Shown one piece after another: positions 45,764 through 55,288 of a stretch of DNA of 64,000 nucleotides. Within the stretch, counting starts at the first letter, position 1. Every line of letters begins with the position of its first letter. Location of the stretch: assembly GCA_008501765.1 (NCBI GenBank), contig QQUE01000012.1, positions 1 through 64,000 on the forward strand, read 5' to 3'. The position numbers and the translations under genes were made by a program. Below the pieces are notes generated by a model that saw nothing but the letters and a program-made list of their open reading frames with translations, made no database searches and had not been told where the DNA came from. Source of the DNA: Calditrichota bacterium. GTDB taxonomy: Bacteria; Zhuqueibacterota; Zhuqueibacteria; Zhuqueibacterales; Geothermadaptataceae.

Positions 45764-47922
45764 GCCCGTGGAGAATCCGTCAGTAATAATTTCTCAATAG
45801 TTAATGCAATTTCAGCCGTTTGAATTTGCTCCCACAATGGAATGGGCCAATCCAACTGGTTTTTAATAGCTTCTGCAAATAAACGCAATTCTTCTTTATG
45901 CCCCTTGTCTGCAATTTTACTGCGCATTTTATTAAAACGAACACCGTGAATCATCAATTGTTTGTAGTCCGTCATCGTAACAACTTTGCCGTCACAGTAA
46001 ATTTCCATGTGTTCTTTTGGATAAGTAGAATCACCCATCGCAGTGTAAGTGAGCGATGCCACGGATCCATCTGCAAACGCCATTTGCACCACAAAATTAT
46101 CGTTCGTCAAATAATAATCGAGCTGCGGTTTTATTGGGGTCACATCGATGGAAACGACCTGGCTGCCGGTCAAAAATGTGAAAAGATCGTAAATGTGGCA
46201 CGCTTCGCCGATGTTTCTGCCACCGCCTTCTTCCGTTTGCACCCAATGTTCTTTCGGAATGTATCCGGCATTCATACGGTAATTGATAATCATCGGATTT
46301 TTTCTCTGCAAGACCTGCTTTTTGACGATTTTCATGTAGGGTGAAAACCGCCGGTTATAGCCGGTCATAAGAATCGGGCTCGAATCCGCCTTCGTTTGAT
46401 CTGCGAAAAAATTGCTGATTTTATTCAGTTCTTCGGAGGTGAGAACCATCGGTTTTTCGACTAAAACATGTTTGCCGGCTGCCAGCGCCGCGAGTGCCAT
46501 TTCAGCGTGTTGATGATGCTTCGTTGCAATGAGCACACAATTTAAATCATCGTCGGTAAGCACGGTTTGATAATCGCTGGTTGTTTTTTGGGCACCAAAT
46601 TTTTTCGCCATATTTACGGCATTATGTCCCTTGCGGCTAAAAATCGTATGCACATTATAGTGTTCGGAAAGGGATTTTAAATTGGGCAGGTGCGTCGCCC
46701 GGGCAAATTCTCCCATCCCAATGACAGCGATGTTTAATTTATCAGAATTTTTCACTCCATTCATCACATGCGGGTTGGAAATTTCCTGGATCAATTTCGC
46801 TTTTTCAGTACCAAAATCCAAAACCATGAGTGGTGATTTTAGATTGTTTTCTTCGATTAATGAGTAGGCTTCATCGATTTTGGTGAAATCAAACACGCGG
46901 AAAATCAGTGGATCGATATCGACTTTTTTAGTGGCCAATAAACGCAAATATTCTTTCATGTTACGATTTTCAGACCAACGGACATATGCGAGTGGATATT
47001 CTTTGCCTTTTTCTTCATAATTGTAGTCATAGCGGCCGGGACCATACGAGGTCGAAATAAGGAAATCCAATTCTTTTTCATAAATATCGTCCCGCTTCAA
47101 ATCGAGGCCAACATCACCAACCAGCACGACGCGGCCTTTTTTGCGGCACATTTGAAAAGCAGCCGAAATAATTTCGCTCGATTGCGCCGCAGCCGTGATC
47201 ACGACACCGTCAACACCGTTCCCGTCTGTCACCCTGTGGATATAGTCAATCTGATTATTTTCATCTACAGGCACGCTGTGCTCCATGCCAAGGCTGGCAG
47301 CCAAATCCAGCCGGTCATTTTTGAGATCGCTGCCAATGACTACACAGCCGTTTGCCTGCAAAATCTGGCTCGTCAGCTGCCCCAAGATTCCCAGTCCAAT
47401 CACCACGAAAACTTCGCCCAACGTCGGTTGCAATCGCCGCACACCCTGCAGGGCAATCGCGCCAAGGGCAACTGTACTCGCTTCTTTTGCACCAAGATTC
47501 TGAGGAATGGAGACACAAAGATTTGCTGGAACGGAGATGATTTCCGAATGAAAAGCACATTGAGCACCGGCACAAGCGACTTTGTCACCTACCGAAAATC
47601 CTTGTACCGCCTGGCCTACTTCGAGAACCCGCCCGGCTGTTGAATAGCCGACAGGTGCATCGACGCTCAACTTTGTGTTGATAAAATTCTTGGTGTAAGC
47701 CAGCCCCTGTTGGGTAATCATATCGAGCCCTTTTTTCAGGTGCTGCGGTTTTTTCAGAGCCCGTTCAACGATGGATAATCCCGTTGCTTTTAAACCCATC
47801 ATTTCAGTACCCGCAGAAATGCAGGAGTATTCAACTTGAACCAAAATTGACTGCGGATCCACAACAGGAGACGGGACGTCACAAATAATTGACTTGCCAT
47901 CGCGTAACATTATTTGTTTCAT
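45760..47922 (-). CDS. Fused zinc-type dehydrogenase / Gfo-Idh-MocA oxidoreductase
   Basis: 720 aa from ATG 47922; an in-frame TTG at 47964 would add 14 residues without better support. Residues about 1-345 form a medium-chain dehydrogenase: MLRDGKSIICDVPSPVVDPQ, VGDKVACAG, Rossmann VFVVIGLGILGQLTSQILQA. Residues about 385-720 are a Gfo/Idh/MocA domain with a second Rossmann motif LNIAVIGMGEFARATHLPNL and EKPMVLTSEEL. Such bi-domain fusions are found beside heparinase-family proteins in EPS loci. A role in making or modifying a keto- or amino-sugar precursor is inferred. Confidence 0.87.
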   Translation of the reverse strand: MKQIMLRDGKSIICDVPSPVVDPQSILVQVEYSCISAGTEMMGLKATGLSIVERALKKPQHLKKGLDMITQQGLAYTKNFINTKLSVDAPVGYSTAGRVLEVGQAVQGFSVGDKVACAGAQCAFHSEIISVPANLCVSIPQNLGAKEASTVALGAIALQGVRRLQPTLGEVFVVIGLGILGQLTSQILQANGCVVIGSDLKNDRLDLAASLGMEHSVPVDENNQIDYIHRVTDGNGVDGVVITAAAQSSEIISAAFQMCRKKGRVVLVGDVGLDLKRDDIYEKELDFLISTSYGPGRYDYNYEEKGKEYPLAYVRWSENRNMKEYLRLLATKKVDIDPLIFRVFDFTKIDEAYSLIEENNLKSPLMVLDFGTEKAKLIQEISNPHVMNGVKNSDKLNIAVIGMGEFARATHLPNLKSLSEHYNVHTIFSRKGHNAVNMAKKFGAQKTTSDYQTVLTDDDLNCVLIATKHHQHAEMALAALAAGKHVLVEKPMVLTSEELNKISNFFADQTKADSSPILMTGYNRRFSPYMKIVKKQVLQRKNPMIINYRMNAGYIPKEHWVQTEEGGGRNIGEACHIYDLFTFLTGSQVVSIDVTPIKPQLDYYLTNDNFVVQMAFADGSVASLTYTAMGDSTYPKEHMEIYCDGKVVTMTDYKQLMIHGVRFNKMRSKIADKGHKEELRLFAEAIKNQLDWPIPLWEQIQTAEIALTIEKLLLTDSPRA

Positions 47923-48224
47923 AGTTTTTAGAATACTTTTAAGTTTGCTGTTCAGCCTTTTCAAAATTTCGAATTTATGCTTGTACCGGATGTAAGGTTT
48001 TTACCAAATTGAAATGCCGAACAGTGCGTTCTGTGATTGATTGACGTTTTAATTTTCTGGTGCAATGTTGCAAAAGAGGAGAAATCATACAGGGTTGAGA
48101 AGCATGCATCGTGGCAAGCGGCATTGTAAAAACTATGTCACTTGATGCGGGTTGCGCAGTGGAAATCTCAACATAAGATAATCTTTCTCATCAATTATTA
48201 AGCATATATGTCTAAAATTTCAAT

Positions 48225-50570
48225 TTATGCCGTTTGTGACTCGGGTTTGGCAGTTTTCTTTTTCCGCTTTTTAGTGTTGTCTTTACCATAATAATAGTAA
48301 TGGTAATAATAGTAATAACTGCCATACAGGCTCTCAATATTGACACCGTTGAGAAGTGAACCGAGCACCAGTGTTTTCACATTTTGCAGCAAAGCGTTGG
48401 CGCGGAAACAGGCTTCTCTATCCGTCTGGCCTGATTTAACAACTAAAATAACACCATCCACTTTACTGCCTAAAACTGCCGCATCGGTGACAGCGATCAC
48501 TGGTGGTGTGTCAAAAAGAATAATGTCGAATTTTGTTTTTAATTCTTCGATAAATGCGTCCATTGCTGCGCTTCCCAATAATTCCGAGGGGTTTGGTGGC
48601 AAGGTTCCGCAGGTAATTATGCTCAGGTTGTGGATCTCTGTCTGAACAATCGTTTCCTCAAGCTTGGCGCGGCCGATGAGCACGTTTGTCAAACCAACTC
48701 GTCGGTCGGTGTTGAAAATAGAATGCACCACTGGGCGGCGTAAATCAGCGTCGATCAGCACAACGCGGCTGCCCATTTGCGCCATGGTAATTGCCAGGTT
48801 CACTGCTGAGGTCGATTTCCCTTCACCCGGCCCGGGACTGGTGACCAGCATCGTTTGCAATTTCTTATCGATTTTAGCATATTGTATGTTCGTACGGAAA
48901 GTCCGGTACGCCTCTGAAATCGGCGATTTCGGGGCGAAGTGGGTGATTAATCGCGAAGCCATCCGTTTTACATCATCCGCGGTTCCGCTTTTTACGCCGC
49001 TTGGTTCAACTTTTATTTTATTATAAGTTTCATTTTCATTTATGACTGGAATCGAGCCTAAAATTGAGACTCCCAGCCGCTCTACATCTTCACTTGTGCG
49101 AATAGAATTATCCATCGCTTCGAGCAAAAATGTGATACCGACTCCAAGGCCCAGGCCAACGACCATACCGAGAATTAGGTTTAAAGCTTTCTTCGGCCGC
49201 ACAGGATCTTTCGGGGGTTTCGCAGGATCGATGATTCGCACATCACCCAATTGGCCGACCTCTGTTATGCGGGATTCCTGAAACTTCTCTTTCATCATCA
49301 GATAAATCTTTTCATCCACTTTGGCAGCTCTTTGCAAACGCGCAAGCTGCAAACTTTTTTGCGGCAAACTTTCAAGTTTGACAGTGTATTCATCAACAAT
49401 CTTTTTTAACGAGGCCACCTTCGGTTTGAGCGCCTGAATATTGGCTTCTACTTCCACTTTGCTGATAAAAAGTTGTTCGTTCATCGCCACGGGGTTGACG
49501 ATATCCTGTGATGCCAATTTTGCCAACTCGGTTTTCAGCTTTTCTGTCAGGCCGGAAATCTGGTCATCAAATTTTTTCAGCTCGGCGTCATTCTCATTGT
49601 AGACACCCCGGTTGATCAGATTCGCCATATATGCCGAGCGTTGGCTCTGCAGAGTTGCCATGCTTTTTTTCAATTCTTCGAAATAGGCATCAGCAGAAAT
49701 TGATTCGATATCAAAATGTTGGCGGTTTTTACCCAATTGCTCATTTATATATGCCAGTCGCTCTTTAAAAGAATTTAACGAGGTCAGCGCCTCATGATAA
49801 AATCCCTCAAATTCAGCTAATTTTTTAATCAACTCTTCTGTTTCATGAGAAAGCGCCACAACTTTTTTGGTCTGCATAAAATCTTTCAACGCATTCTCGG
49901 ATTTCGCTAGTTGCGTTTGAATTGTCGTGAGCTGCTCTTCGAGAAATTCCTTTACCTGGCGCACTTCTTCCTGGCTCATCGAGCGGTTTTTTTCCTGGTA
50001 TGCTGAGGTTAAATTATTCGCAATAAAAGCCGCTTCTTCCGGAGTTACGGCCGTTACTTTAATTTCAATCATATCCGTATTGCGAATTGGGGTAATCGAC
50101 AATCGCTGCTGCATCAATTCTTCAACTTTGTCATCGATTGTATATTCATCTTCTGAACTCATCAGCCCGAGAACATTTTTTATCGTATTTTTGAACCCGG
50201 CAATCATGCTTTTTGGATCCTCAGCATATTTTCCGGTGCGCAGGATTTCAAGCTGATTAGCCAATTCGGAATCCTGTAGTTGCTTAATGACAGTTTCCGC
50301 CAGGGTTCGACTTTTCAGAATTTCGACCTGATTGTTAATCATCGTTTCCTGCTGAATAAATCCACCGATATCAAAAATATCCATGCCCCGTGCCGATTCT
50401 TCCTGAACGATAACTTTTGATGCTGCTTCGTATTCCGGCGTTACCGTAAAAGTATAATAAACAGTAAGAAACATAATTATAGAAAAACATGATATTATAA
50501 CCCAGCGTCCGCGATAAAATACGCGTACGAGATCTTTCAAGGTTAATTCGCGTTCAAATTTTTCATCCAT
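48225..50570 (-). CDS. wzc: Polysaccharide co-polymerase / BY-kinase (Wzc-like)
   Basis: 781 aa from ATG 50570 (AAGGA about ten bases upstream; an ATG at 50612 is in frame but weaker). Wzz domain with the first membrane helix (WVIISCFSIIMFLTVYYTFT), long coiled coil (about 190-420), GNVR/proline segment (AKPPKDPVRPKKALNL), second helix, then BY-kinase: Walker A PGPGEGKSTSAVNLA, Walker A' RVVLIDADLRRP and DIILFDTPPVIAVTD. The C-terminus is a tyrosine cluster (YGSYYYYYHYYYYG, ten Tyr) for autophosphorylation, then a basic tail. Controls chain length and export; acts with the flippase and polymerase encoded here. Confidence 0.94.
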   Translation of the reverse strand: MDEKFERELTLKDLVRVFYRGRWVIISCFSIIMFLTVYYTFTVTPEYEAASKVIVQEESARGMDIFDIGGFIQQETMINNQVEILKSRTLAETVIKQLQDSELANQLEILRTGKYAEDPKSMIAGFKNTIKNVLGLMSSEDEYTIDDKVEELMQQRLSITPIRNTDMIEIKVTAVTPEEAAFIANNLTSAYQEKNRSMSQEEVRQVKEFLEEQLTTIQTQLAKSENALKDFMQTKKVVALSHETEELIKKLAEFEGFYHEALTSLNSFKERLAYINEQLGKNRQHFDIESISADAYFEELKKSMATLQSQRSAYMANLINRGVYNENDAELKKFDDQISGLTEKLKTELAKLASQDIVNPVAMNEQLFISKVEVEANIQALKPKVASLKKIVDEYTVKLESLPQKSLQLARLQRAAKVDEKIYLMMKEKFQESRITEVGQLGDVRIIDPAKPPKDPVRPKKALNLILGMVVGLGLGVGITFLLEAMDNSIRTSEDVERLGVSILGSIPVINENETYNKIKVEPSGVKSGTADDVKRMASRLITHFAPKSPISEAYRTFRTNIQYAKIDKKLQTMLVTSPGPGEGKSTSAVNLAITMAQMGSRVVLIDADLRRPVVHSIFNTDRRVGLTNVLIGRAKLEETIVQTEIHNLSIITCGTLPPNPSELLGSAAMDAFIEELKTKFDIILFDTPPVIAVTDAAVLGSKVDGVILVVKSGQTDREACFRANALLQNVKTLVLGSLLNGVNIESLYGSYYYYYHYYYYGKDNTKKRKKKTAKPESQTA

Positions 50571-50670
50571 TTTACTACTATTCCTTTTTCGATTAATTCT
50601 TAGATACAGCATTCATATAAAAGCGTATGCCGGGCATGAATGCGTTTCCCCGTAAACCGGTGAGTAATAA

Positions 50671-51285
50671 TTATTTTTTGGCCGCTTCAACCCAGAAATA
50701 AATCTGTGCGAAAACAGCGAGTTTGGAAGCGAATTCAAATACGCGTGAGAAAAGGTGAAAAGTTGAACCTTCGAGAACAATAGTATCCCCGGGTTTAAGT
50801 TCCGGGATGAGCGATTCATTGCCTGATTGGAGAAATTTATTCACATCGATTGTAATTACTTTTTTATAGTTCTTGGGTGTGGGCTGATCATTTTTAATGC
50901 CACCTAAAGCCATCGCTGTTGTCCCGTTCATGGCCAGGTGAGTGCCTTGATTCACCAGATTGGAGGCTAAGAGAGCTTCGTTTCGAATTAATTTAACTTT
51001 TTTCAGCTTCGCTTCCTCGAGTGGGCCGCCCGCGTAAGAAATTAATGAAATTAAATCTGTATCTGTCGGTACGAGATACTGCCCCGGTTTTTGAACAAAT
51101 CCCCAAATATTGACTTTGATGAGTAACTCATTTCTTTCGCCAAGATAATACAGGGATGCTTTTTGTTTCGTCGGAGAAAAGGTGTCGGTATCCCCAATTT
51201 TGTTTTGGGCGATTACCGGACTCGATAGAAGGGAAATAATGAATGTGAATACGACCTGATAGTATACAAAAGAATACTGTTTCAT
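50671..51285 (-). CDS. SLBB-domain polysaccharide export protein, short form
   Basis: 204 aa. Signal peptide (YYQVVFTFIISLLSSPVIAQ). One SLBB domain: VNIWGFVQKPGQYLVPTDTD followed by LISLISYAGGPLEEAKLKKV, then IPELKPGDTIVLEG, and a C-terminal hydrophobic segment. The polysaccharide-export (Wza N-terminal) domain and lipobox are absent, so it is not a complete outer-membrane channel. It may be a periplasmic adaptor for an export channel encoded elsewhere. It is the first gene of the minus-strand EPS operon, 100 bases before wzc. Confidence 0.83.
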   Translation of the reverse strand: MKQYSFVYYQVVFTFIISLLSSPVIAQNKIGDTDTFSPTKQKASLYYLGERNELLIKVNIWGFVQKPGQYLVPTDTDLISLISYAGGPLEEAKLKKVKLIRNEALLASNLVNQGTHLAMNGTTAMALGGIKNDQPTPKNYKKVITIDVNKFLQSGNESLIPELKPGDTIVLEGSTFHLFSRVFEFASKLAVFAQIYFWVEAAKK

Positions 51286-52007
51286 CTGTCTGCCGCCATG
51301 CTAATATGTGGTTTGCCTATTTATTCTGTTTTTGTGCTACAAAAATCTTCACACCGCCCTGGCATCCTGCCTGAGGCTGATTGAAAATCAAAACTGCCTG
51401 ATTAAAAGAATTTTCCAGAATTAGAGTGCCCCAATTCACCGGAGGCTTTTATGTGTATCGGGAATATTCGTAATAGTTAATCAGATAATACTAAAACATT
51501 TATCGAACAGAAGTCTGTTACCTTTAAAACTATGGCACTATCTTAATTTTGGATGGGAAATATTTTCAAATGTGGAAAAACGAAGGTTTTCGCGGGGAAA
51601 ACTTTACTATTCCGCCGAACAAATGACAGTTAGGAAAACATTTAGCAAATCCGGCAGAAAAACGAGTAACTGAGTATTAAATAACGTGAGTTTGATGTAA
51701 GCTGTAACATTCTTTACCAAGCATAATTATAATAGAGCGAAGGCGTCTCGCCGAGCGTTCCGTGCGTTATCCTCGGCGGGACGCCTTCGGACTAGATCCT
51801 ATAATTAATTCGTTTTGTCCCAATTCTTTTTATATCGAACTCGCGTTAAATATAATTCCAGAATGAGAGTAATCAGCCACAATTGGTGTTTATTTTGGGG
51901 GGCGAGCAAACCAACTTGGCAGTAAATTGGAAATTTCGAAGGTGGGAGTAAAGAAGGAACCGCTTCTATTTCAGGGGCAACATATTATGAAGCGGCTCAG
52001 AAAAAAA
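51286..52007. other. Intergenic region upstream of the EPS operon; contains MITE copy 3
   Basis: 722 bp between the LolA-like gene (ending at 52008) and the SLBB export gene (starting at 51285), both minus strand. The promoter of the EPS operon should be here. Apart from the MITE at 51684-51846 I see no gene or clear regulatory motif; the part between 51300 and 51680 is AT-rich unique sequence. Confidence 0.6.
51684..51846. mobile_element. 163-bp MITE-like element, copy 3
   Basis: Same length, orientation and hairpin as the copies at 3468 and 19051. Terminal repeats ACGTGAGTTTGAT and ATCGAACTCGCGT carry one substitution each. It is flanked by exact TAAATA direct repeats (51678-51683 and 51847-51852), the reverse complement of the TATTTA flanking copy 2, so the target site is the same in the other orientation. 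Confidence 0.9.
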
Positions 52008-52658
52008 TTAACGCATATCGACAACTTCAGCATCGGCAGGAATTTTGAATTGAAAAATTGTCTTTTTCAAGGGTAAATCAATTTTATAATTTTCGAGCTC
52101 ATACCGGGTGATGTTTTCGTTGATATCTTCTTGTTCAATCCGCAGGGCCAGGTTGGTTTTTTTATCGATCAGCACACTTGTACGAACGACAAATGCCTCT
52201 TCATCGCGCGGGGTAAAGATGACTTTATAGCATTTTGTTTTGTTAAATAGGTGCTCCCCATCCAGCCTCGCATCAAATTCTTTTGTGTAATGGATCAACA
52301 TATCGCGTGGTGTTTTGTTTTGGCCGGCACCAGACAAAGAGTTGATCACAACCTGGTTTTTTTCATGGGAAAAAGTCCAGACGTCTTTTCCATTTGTGAC
52401 GATTGTCTGTGCTTCTGTTTCAACACGATATTTATCGTTTCCCATGACTAAAAACTTTCCTCTGACGCTTTGCTCATCACCGGCCAGCGCCCAAACTGTT
52501 GTTTGCGTAAAATCCGCCTGTAAAGACGCAAACTTTTCGTAGCGCTTTTTCAGCTTCTTAACAATATCCTGAACTTTTTCCCCGGCCTCAACCTGCGTTG
52601 CACAAGTGGCTATCAAAATGATGAGCAGTAACTTCCATGTATATTTATTCTTAAACAT
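52008..52658 (-). CDS. lolA: LolA-like outer-membrane lipoprotein carrier
   Basis: 216 aa. Signal peptide (KLLLIILIATCATQVEAG), then LKKRYEKFASLQADFTQTTV, the family-defining first helix/strand. GKFLVMGNDKYRVETEAQTI, TNGKDVWTFSHEKNQVVINS and RDEEAFVVRTSVLIDKKTNL follow the LolA/LolB half-barrel pattern. It would carry lipoproteins from the inner to the outer membrane. It lies 43 bases after ftsK, an arrangement I know from related bacteria and many others (ftsK-lolA). Confidence 0.88.
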   Translation of the reverse strand: MFKNKYTWKLLLIILIATCATQVEAGEKVQDIVKKLKKRYEKFASLQADFTQTTVWALAGDEQSVRGKFLVMGNDKYRVETEAQTIVTNGKDVWTFSHEKNQVVINSLSGAGQNKTPRDMLIHYTKEFDARLDGEHLFNKTKCYKVIFTPRDEEAFVVRTSVLIDKKTNLALRIEQEDINENITRYELENYKIDLPLKKTIFQFKIPADAEVVDMR

Positions 52659-52701
52659 AAAACCCTTTCAAGTTCTCTCTTTTTTAGATTACGATTTTAT
52701 A

Positions 52702-55116
52702 TTAAATCATATTCCAGTCTAATTGTTCCAAATCATCTTCCGAAAGCAAAACTTCACGGGCTTTACTGCCATCGAACGGGCCCACAACACCCGCTGCCTC
52801 CAATTCATCAATTATTCTCGCGGCGCGGGCGTAGCCAACTTTCAATCGACGTTGCAGCAGCGAGATGGAGCCTTGTTGATGCCTGACAACAATTTTCAAC
52901 GCATCATTGAACAAGACATCCCGTTCATCAATCATACTGGTGCCACTACCGGGCCGGGTAATTTCTTCGTCACGAATTGGCAGAAGCGAGCGTGGATAAC
53001 GCGGCTGCTTTTGAATATGAGCAAGGATTTTTTCCACTTCCTCTGTCGAGACATAAGCCCCGTGCAGCCGGATTGCTTCTGGACTGCCCGGAGGGACAAA
53101 CAGCATATCACCCTTTCCAAGGAGTTTTTCCGCCCCGTTCATATCAAGAATAGTCCGCGAATCAATTTTTGACGCGACAGCAAATGCGATTCTGGCTGGG
53201 AAATTGGCTTTAATGACGCCTGTAATAACGTCCACAGACGGCCGTTGTGTCGCGACGATTAAATGCATGCCAACAGCACGCGCCATTTGCGTCAGGCGTG
53301 CAATGGGTTCTTCCACCTCCTTGGCCGCGGTGAGCATCAAATCAGCTAATTCATCAATCACCAGAACGATATGCGGCAAATGCGTTGCTGGTTTATCATC
53401 TGCACCTGCGATGCGCCCATCTTTTACCCGCTGGTTATAATCGTGAATATTCCGGACTCCCGCGCTTGCCAGGCGATCGTATCGCAGTTCCATTTCATAT
53501 TCCAGGCTGCGCAATACAGTCAGGGCGTTGTTCGGGGTGGTGAAAACAACCTCATCCAGGTCTTTGCGAAAAGTCAGGTGATGGTTGTGCAGTTGATTGT
53601 AGAGGGAAAGTTCCAGCCGCTTGGGATCAATCAGCACAAATTGCACATCTGTTGGGTGGGCTTTATAAAGGATACTTGCCAAAATCGCATTCAGGCAAAT
53701 GCTTTTTCCGGATCCGGTAGAGCCCGCGATCAGCATGTGCGGCATTTTATCCAATTCGGTAATAAATGGCTTGCCACTGATTGTTTTTCCCAGCGCCAAT
53801 GTAAGCGGGGATTCAGATTTGCTGAACCCGGCATCATCGATTAGCGATCGTAAATAAACAGTCTGTGGGCGTCGGTTGGGCAATTCAATTCCCACAGCCG
53901 CTTTTCCGGGGATGGGAGCAATTATGCGGATTCTTTTTGCCCGCATCGATAAGGCCAAATCATCGGCCAGCGCAGTAATTTTTGCGACTTTTATACCTGG
54001 AGCCGGTTCAATTTCGTAGCGCGTAATCACCGGCCCGGGATTAATTTCGATGACATTTCCTTCAACACCAAATTCTGCCAACCGCTCTTCAAGAATCTTT
54101 GCGTTGGTGAGTAATTCTTCTTTCGGAACCGGCACAACCTGGGTATCCGGATAATCGAGCAGATCGACTCCGGGAAATTTGTAAGCCCCGCGAGCTGGTG
54201 GCGGCGGCAATTCGTTATCATGCCGTAATTCGCCAAGGTCATCCCGTTCGGTCACCGTTATTTCATCATGAAATAAATTTTGTTGATCCGGTAATTCCGG
54301 AGAACTTATGCTTGCTGGATCGTGAAAATTAACAACCGGTGATTCATCTTTTTTCTCCGCCGCAGCCTGAGCCTGGCCAGAGAGCATTTTCAGGCGTTCC
54401 TGCAGCGGAATCTTTTTAATCTCCGGTTCAGCAGAATTCTCTTCCGGAATTCTTGGTGTAACTTTCTTGGGAGATTTCTGCCTGCGAAATGCACTAAAAT
54501 CCAGATTGGGCAGGTGAATCCGTGAAACAGTTGTTTTTATCCACGAATAAACCAGAAAAATTGCCGAAAAAACACTCGCTACCATACGCTCAAAACTCAC
54601 CTGCGTCGCAGCGACGATTGCTATCATCGCGATGGAAATAAGTATAATTGTACTGCCGACCGTCCCAAAAAATTTATAGAGCACAGTCGCAAAAAAGCCA
54701 CCGACCAGACCCGAGAATTCAAATCCATACTTAAAATTTTCCGGATTGGCCGCCTGCGGAATGCCGAGAATTGTAGCGATATAAACAGCGATTATAAAAA
54801 CGAATAAAGTAATGCGTATCAGTTTTGCCGTTTCATTGCCGCGAAAACGATTCCAACCCCAGGCGAGGAGAATAAACGGCAGCACGACTGAGGAATAGCC
54901 AATGAACATTTTTATTAAATAATAGGAAATGTAAACACCGATAATTCCCATCGCATTTTTTACCGGCAACAATTTTAGCCCATTCGGCTCCTCGCCGGGA
55001 TCGTAAGTTACCAGACTAAAAAAGATGAGAAATGCCAAAGTCATCAGCAAAATGCCGAATATTTCTTCCTGTTGGCGAAAACTGCTTCCTGTCGATGCTT
55101 TCTTTTTTGGGCTCAT
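52702..55116 (-). CDS. ftsK: DNA translocase FtsK/SpoIIIE
   Basis: 804 aa. Four to five N-terminal membrane helices (to about 190), a charged linker (200-300) and the motor domain: Walker A HMLIAGSTGSGKSICLNAIL, IDPKRLELSLYN, Walker B IVLVIDELADLM, RLTQMARAVGMHLIVATQRP. The C-terminal gamma winged-helix (about 735-804; SLLQRRLKVGYARAARIIDE) recognises KOPS-type sequences. Pumps chromosome termini through the division septum. Length is normal for the family. Confidence 0.96.
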   Translation of the reverse strand: MSPKKKASTGSSFRQQEEIFGILLMTLAFLIFFSLVTYDPGEEPNGLKLLPVKNAMGIIGVYISYYLIKMFIGYSSVVLPFILLAWGWNRFRGNETAKLIRITLFVFIIAVYIATILGIPQAANPENFKYGFEFSGLVGGFFATVLYKFFGTVGSTIILISIAMIAIVAATQVSFERMVASVFSAIFLVYSWIKTTVSRIHLPNLDFSAFRRQKSPKKVTPRIPEENSAEPEIKKIPLQERLKMLSGQAQAAAEKKDESPVVNFHDPASISSPELPDQQNLFHDEITVTERDDLGELRHDNELPPPPARGAYKFPGVDLLDYPDTQVVPVPKEELLTNAKILEERLAEFGVEGNVIEINPGPVITRYEIEPAPGIKVAKITALADDLALSMRAKRIRIIAPIPGKAAVGIELPNRRPQTVYLRSLIDDAGFSKSESPLTLALGKTISGKPFITELDKMPHMLIAGSTGSGKSICLNAILASILYKAHPTDVQFVLIDPKRLELSLYNQLHNHHLTFRKDLDEVVFTTPNNALTVLRSLEYEMELRYDRLASAGVRNIHDYNQRVKDGRIAGADDKPATHLPHIVLVIDELADLMLTAAKEVEEPIARLTQMARAVGMHLIVATQRPSVDVITGVIKANFPARIAFAVASKIDSRTILDMNGAEKLLGKGDMLFVPPGSPEAIRLHGAYVSTEEVEKILAHIQKQPRYPRSLLPIRDEEITRPGSGTSMIDERDVLFNDALKIVVRHQQGSISLLQRRLKVGYARAARIIDELEAAGVVGPFDGSKAREVLLSEDDLEQLDWNMI

Positions 55117-55288
55117 AAATTTTATCTATTTCATTCCACTGATCGTTTAAAAAGACTTTTGCAATCCTGATTCCCGCATGTTCAAATTATCCACTGTTAT
55201 TTTGAATAACTCGGGGCGCAATGCGAAGTTAAAATCACCCTGAGAGAAAATATATTCGATGAAAAAAATCTTTCCTAACTCAAAACAA

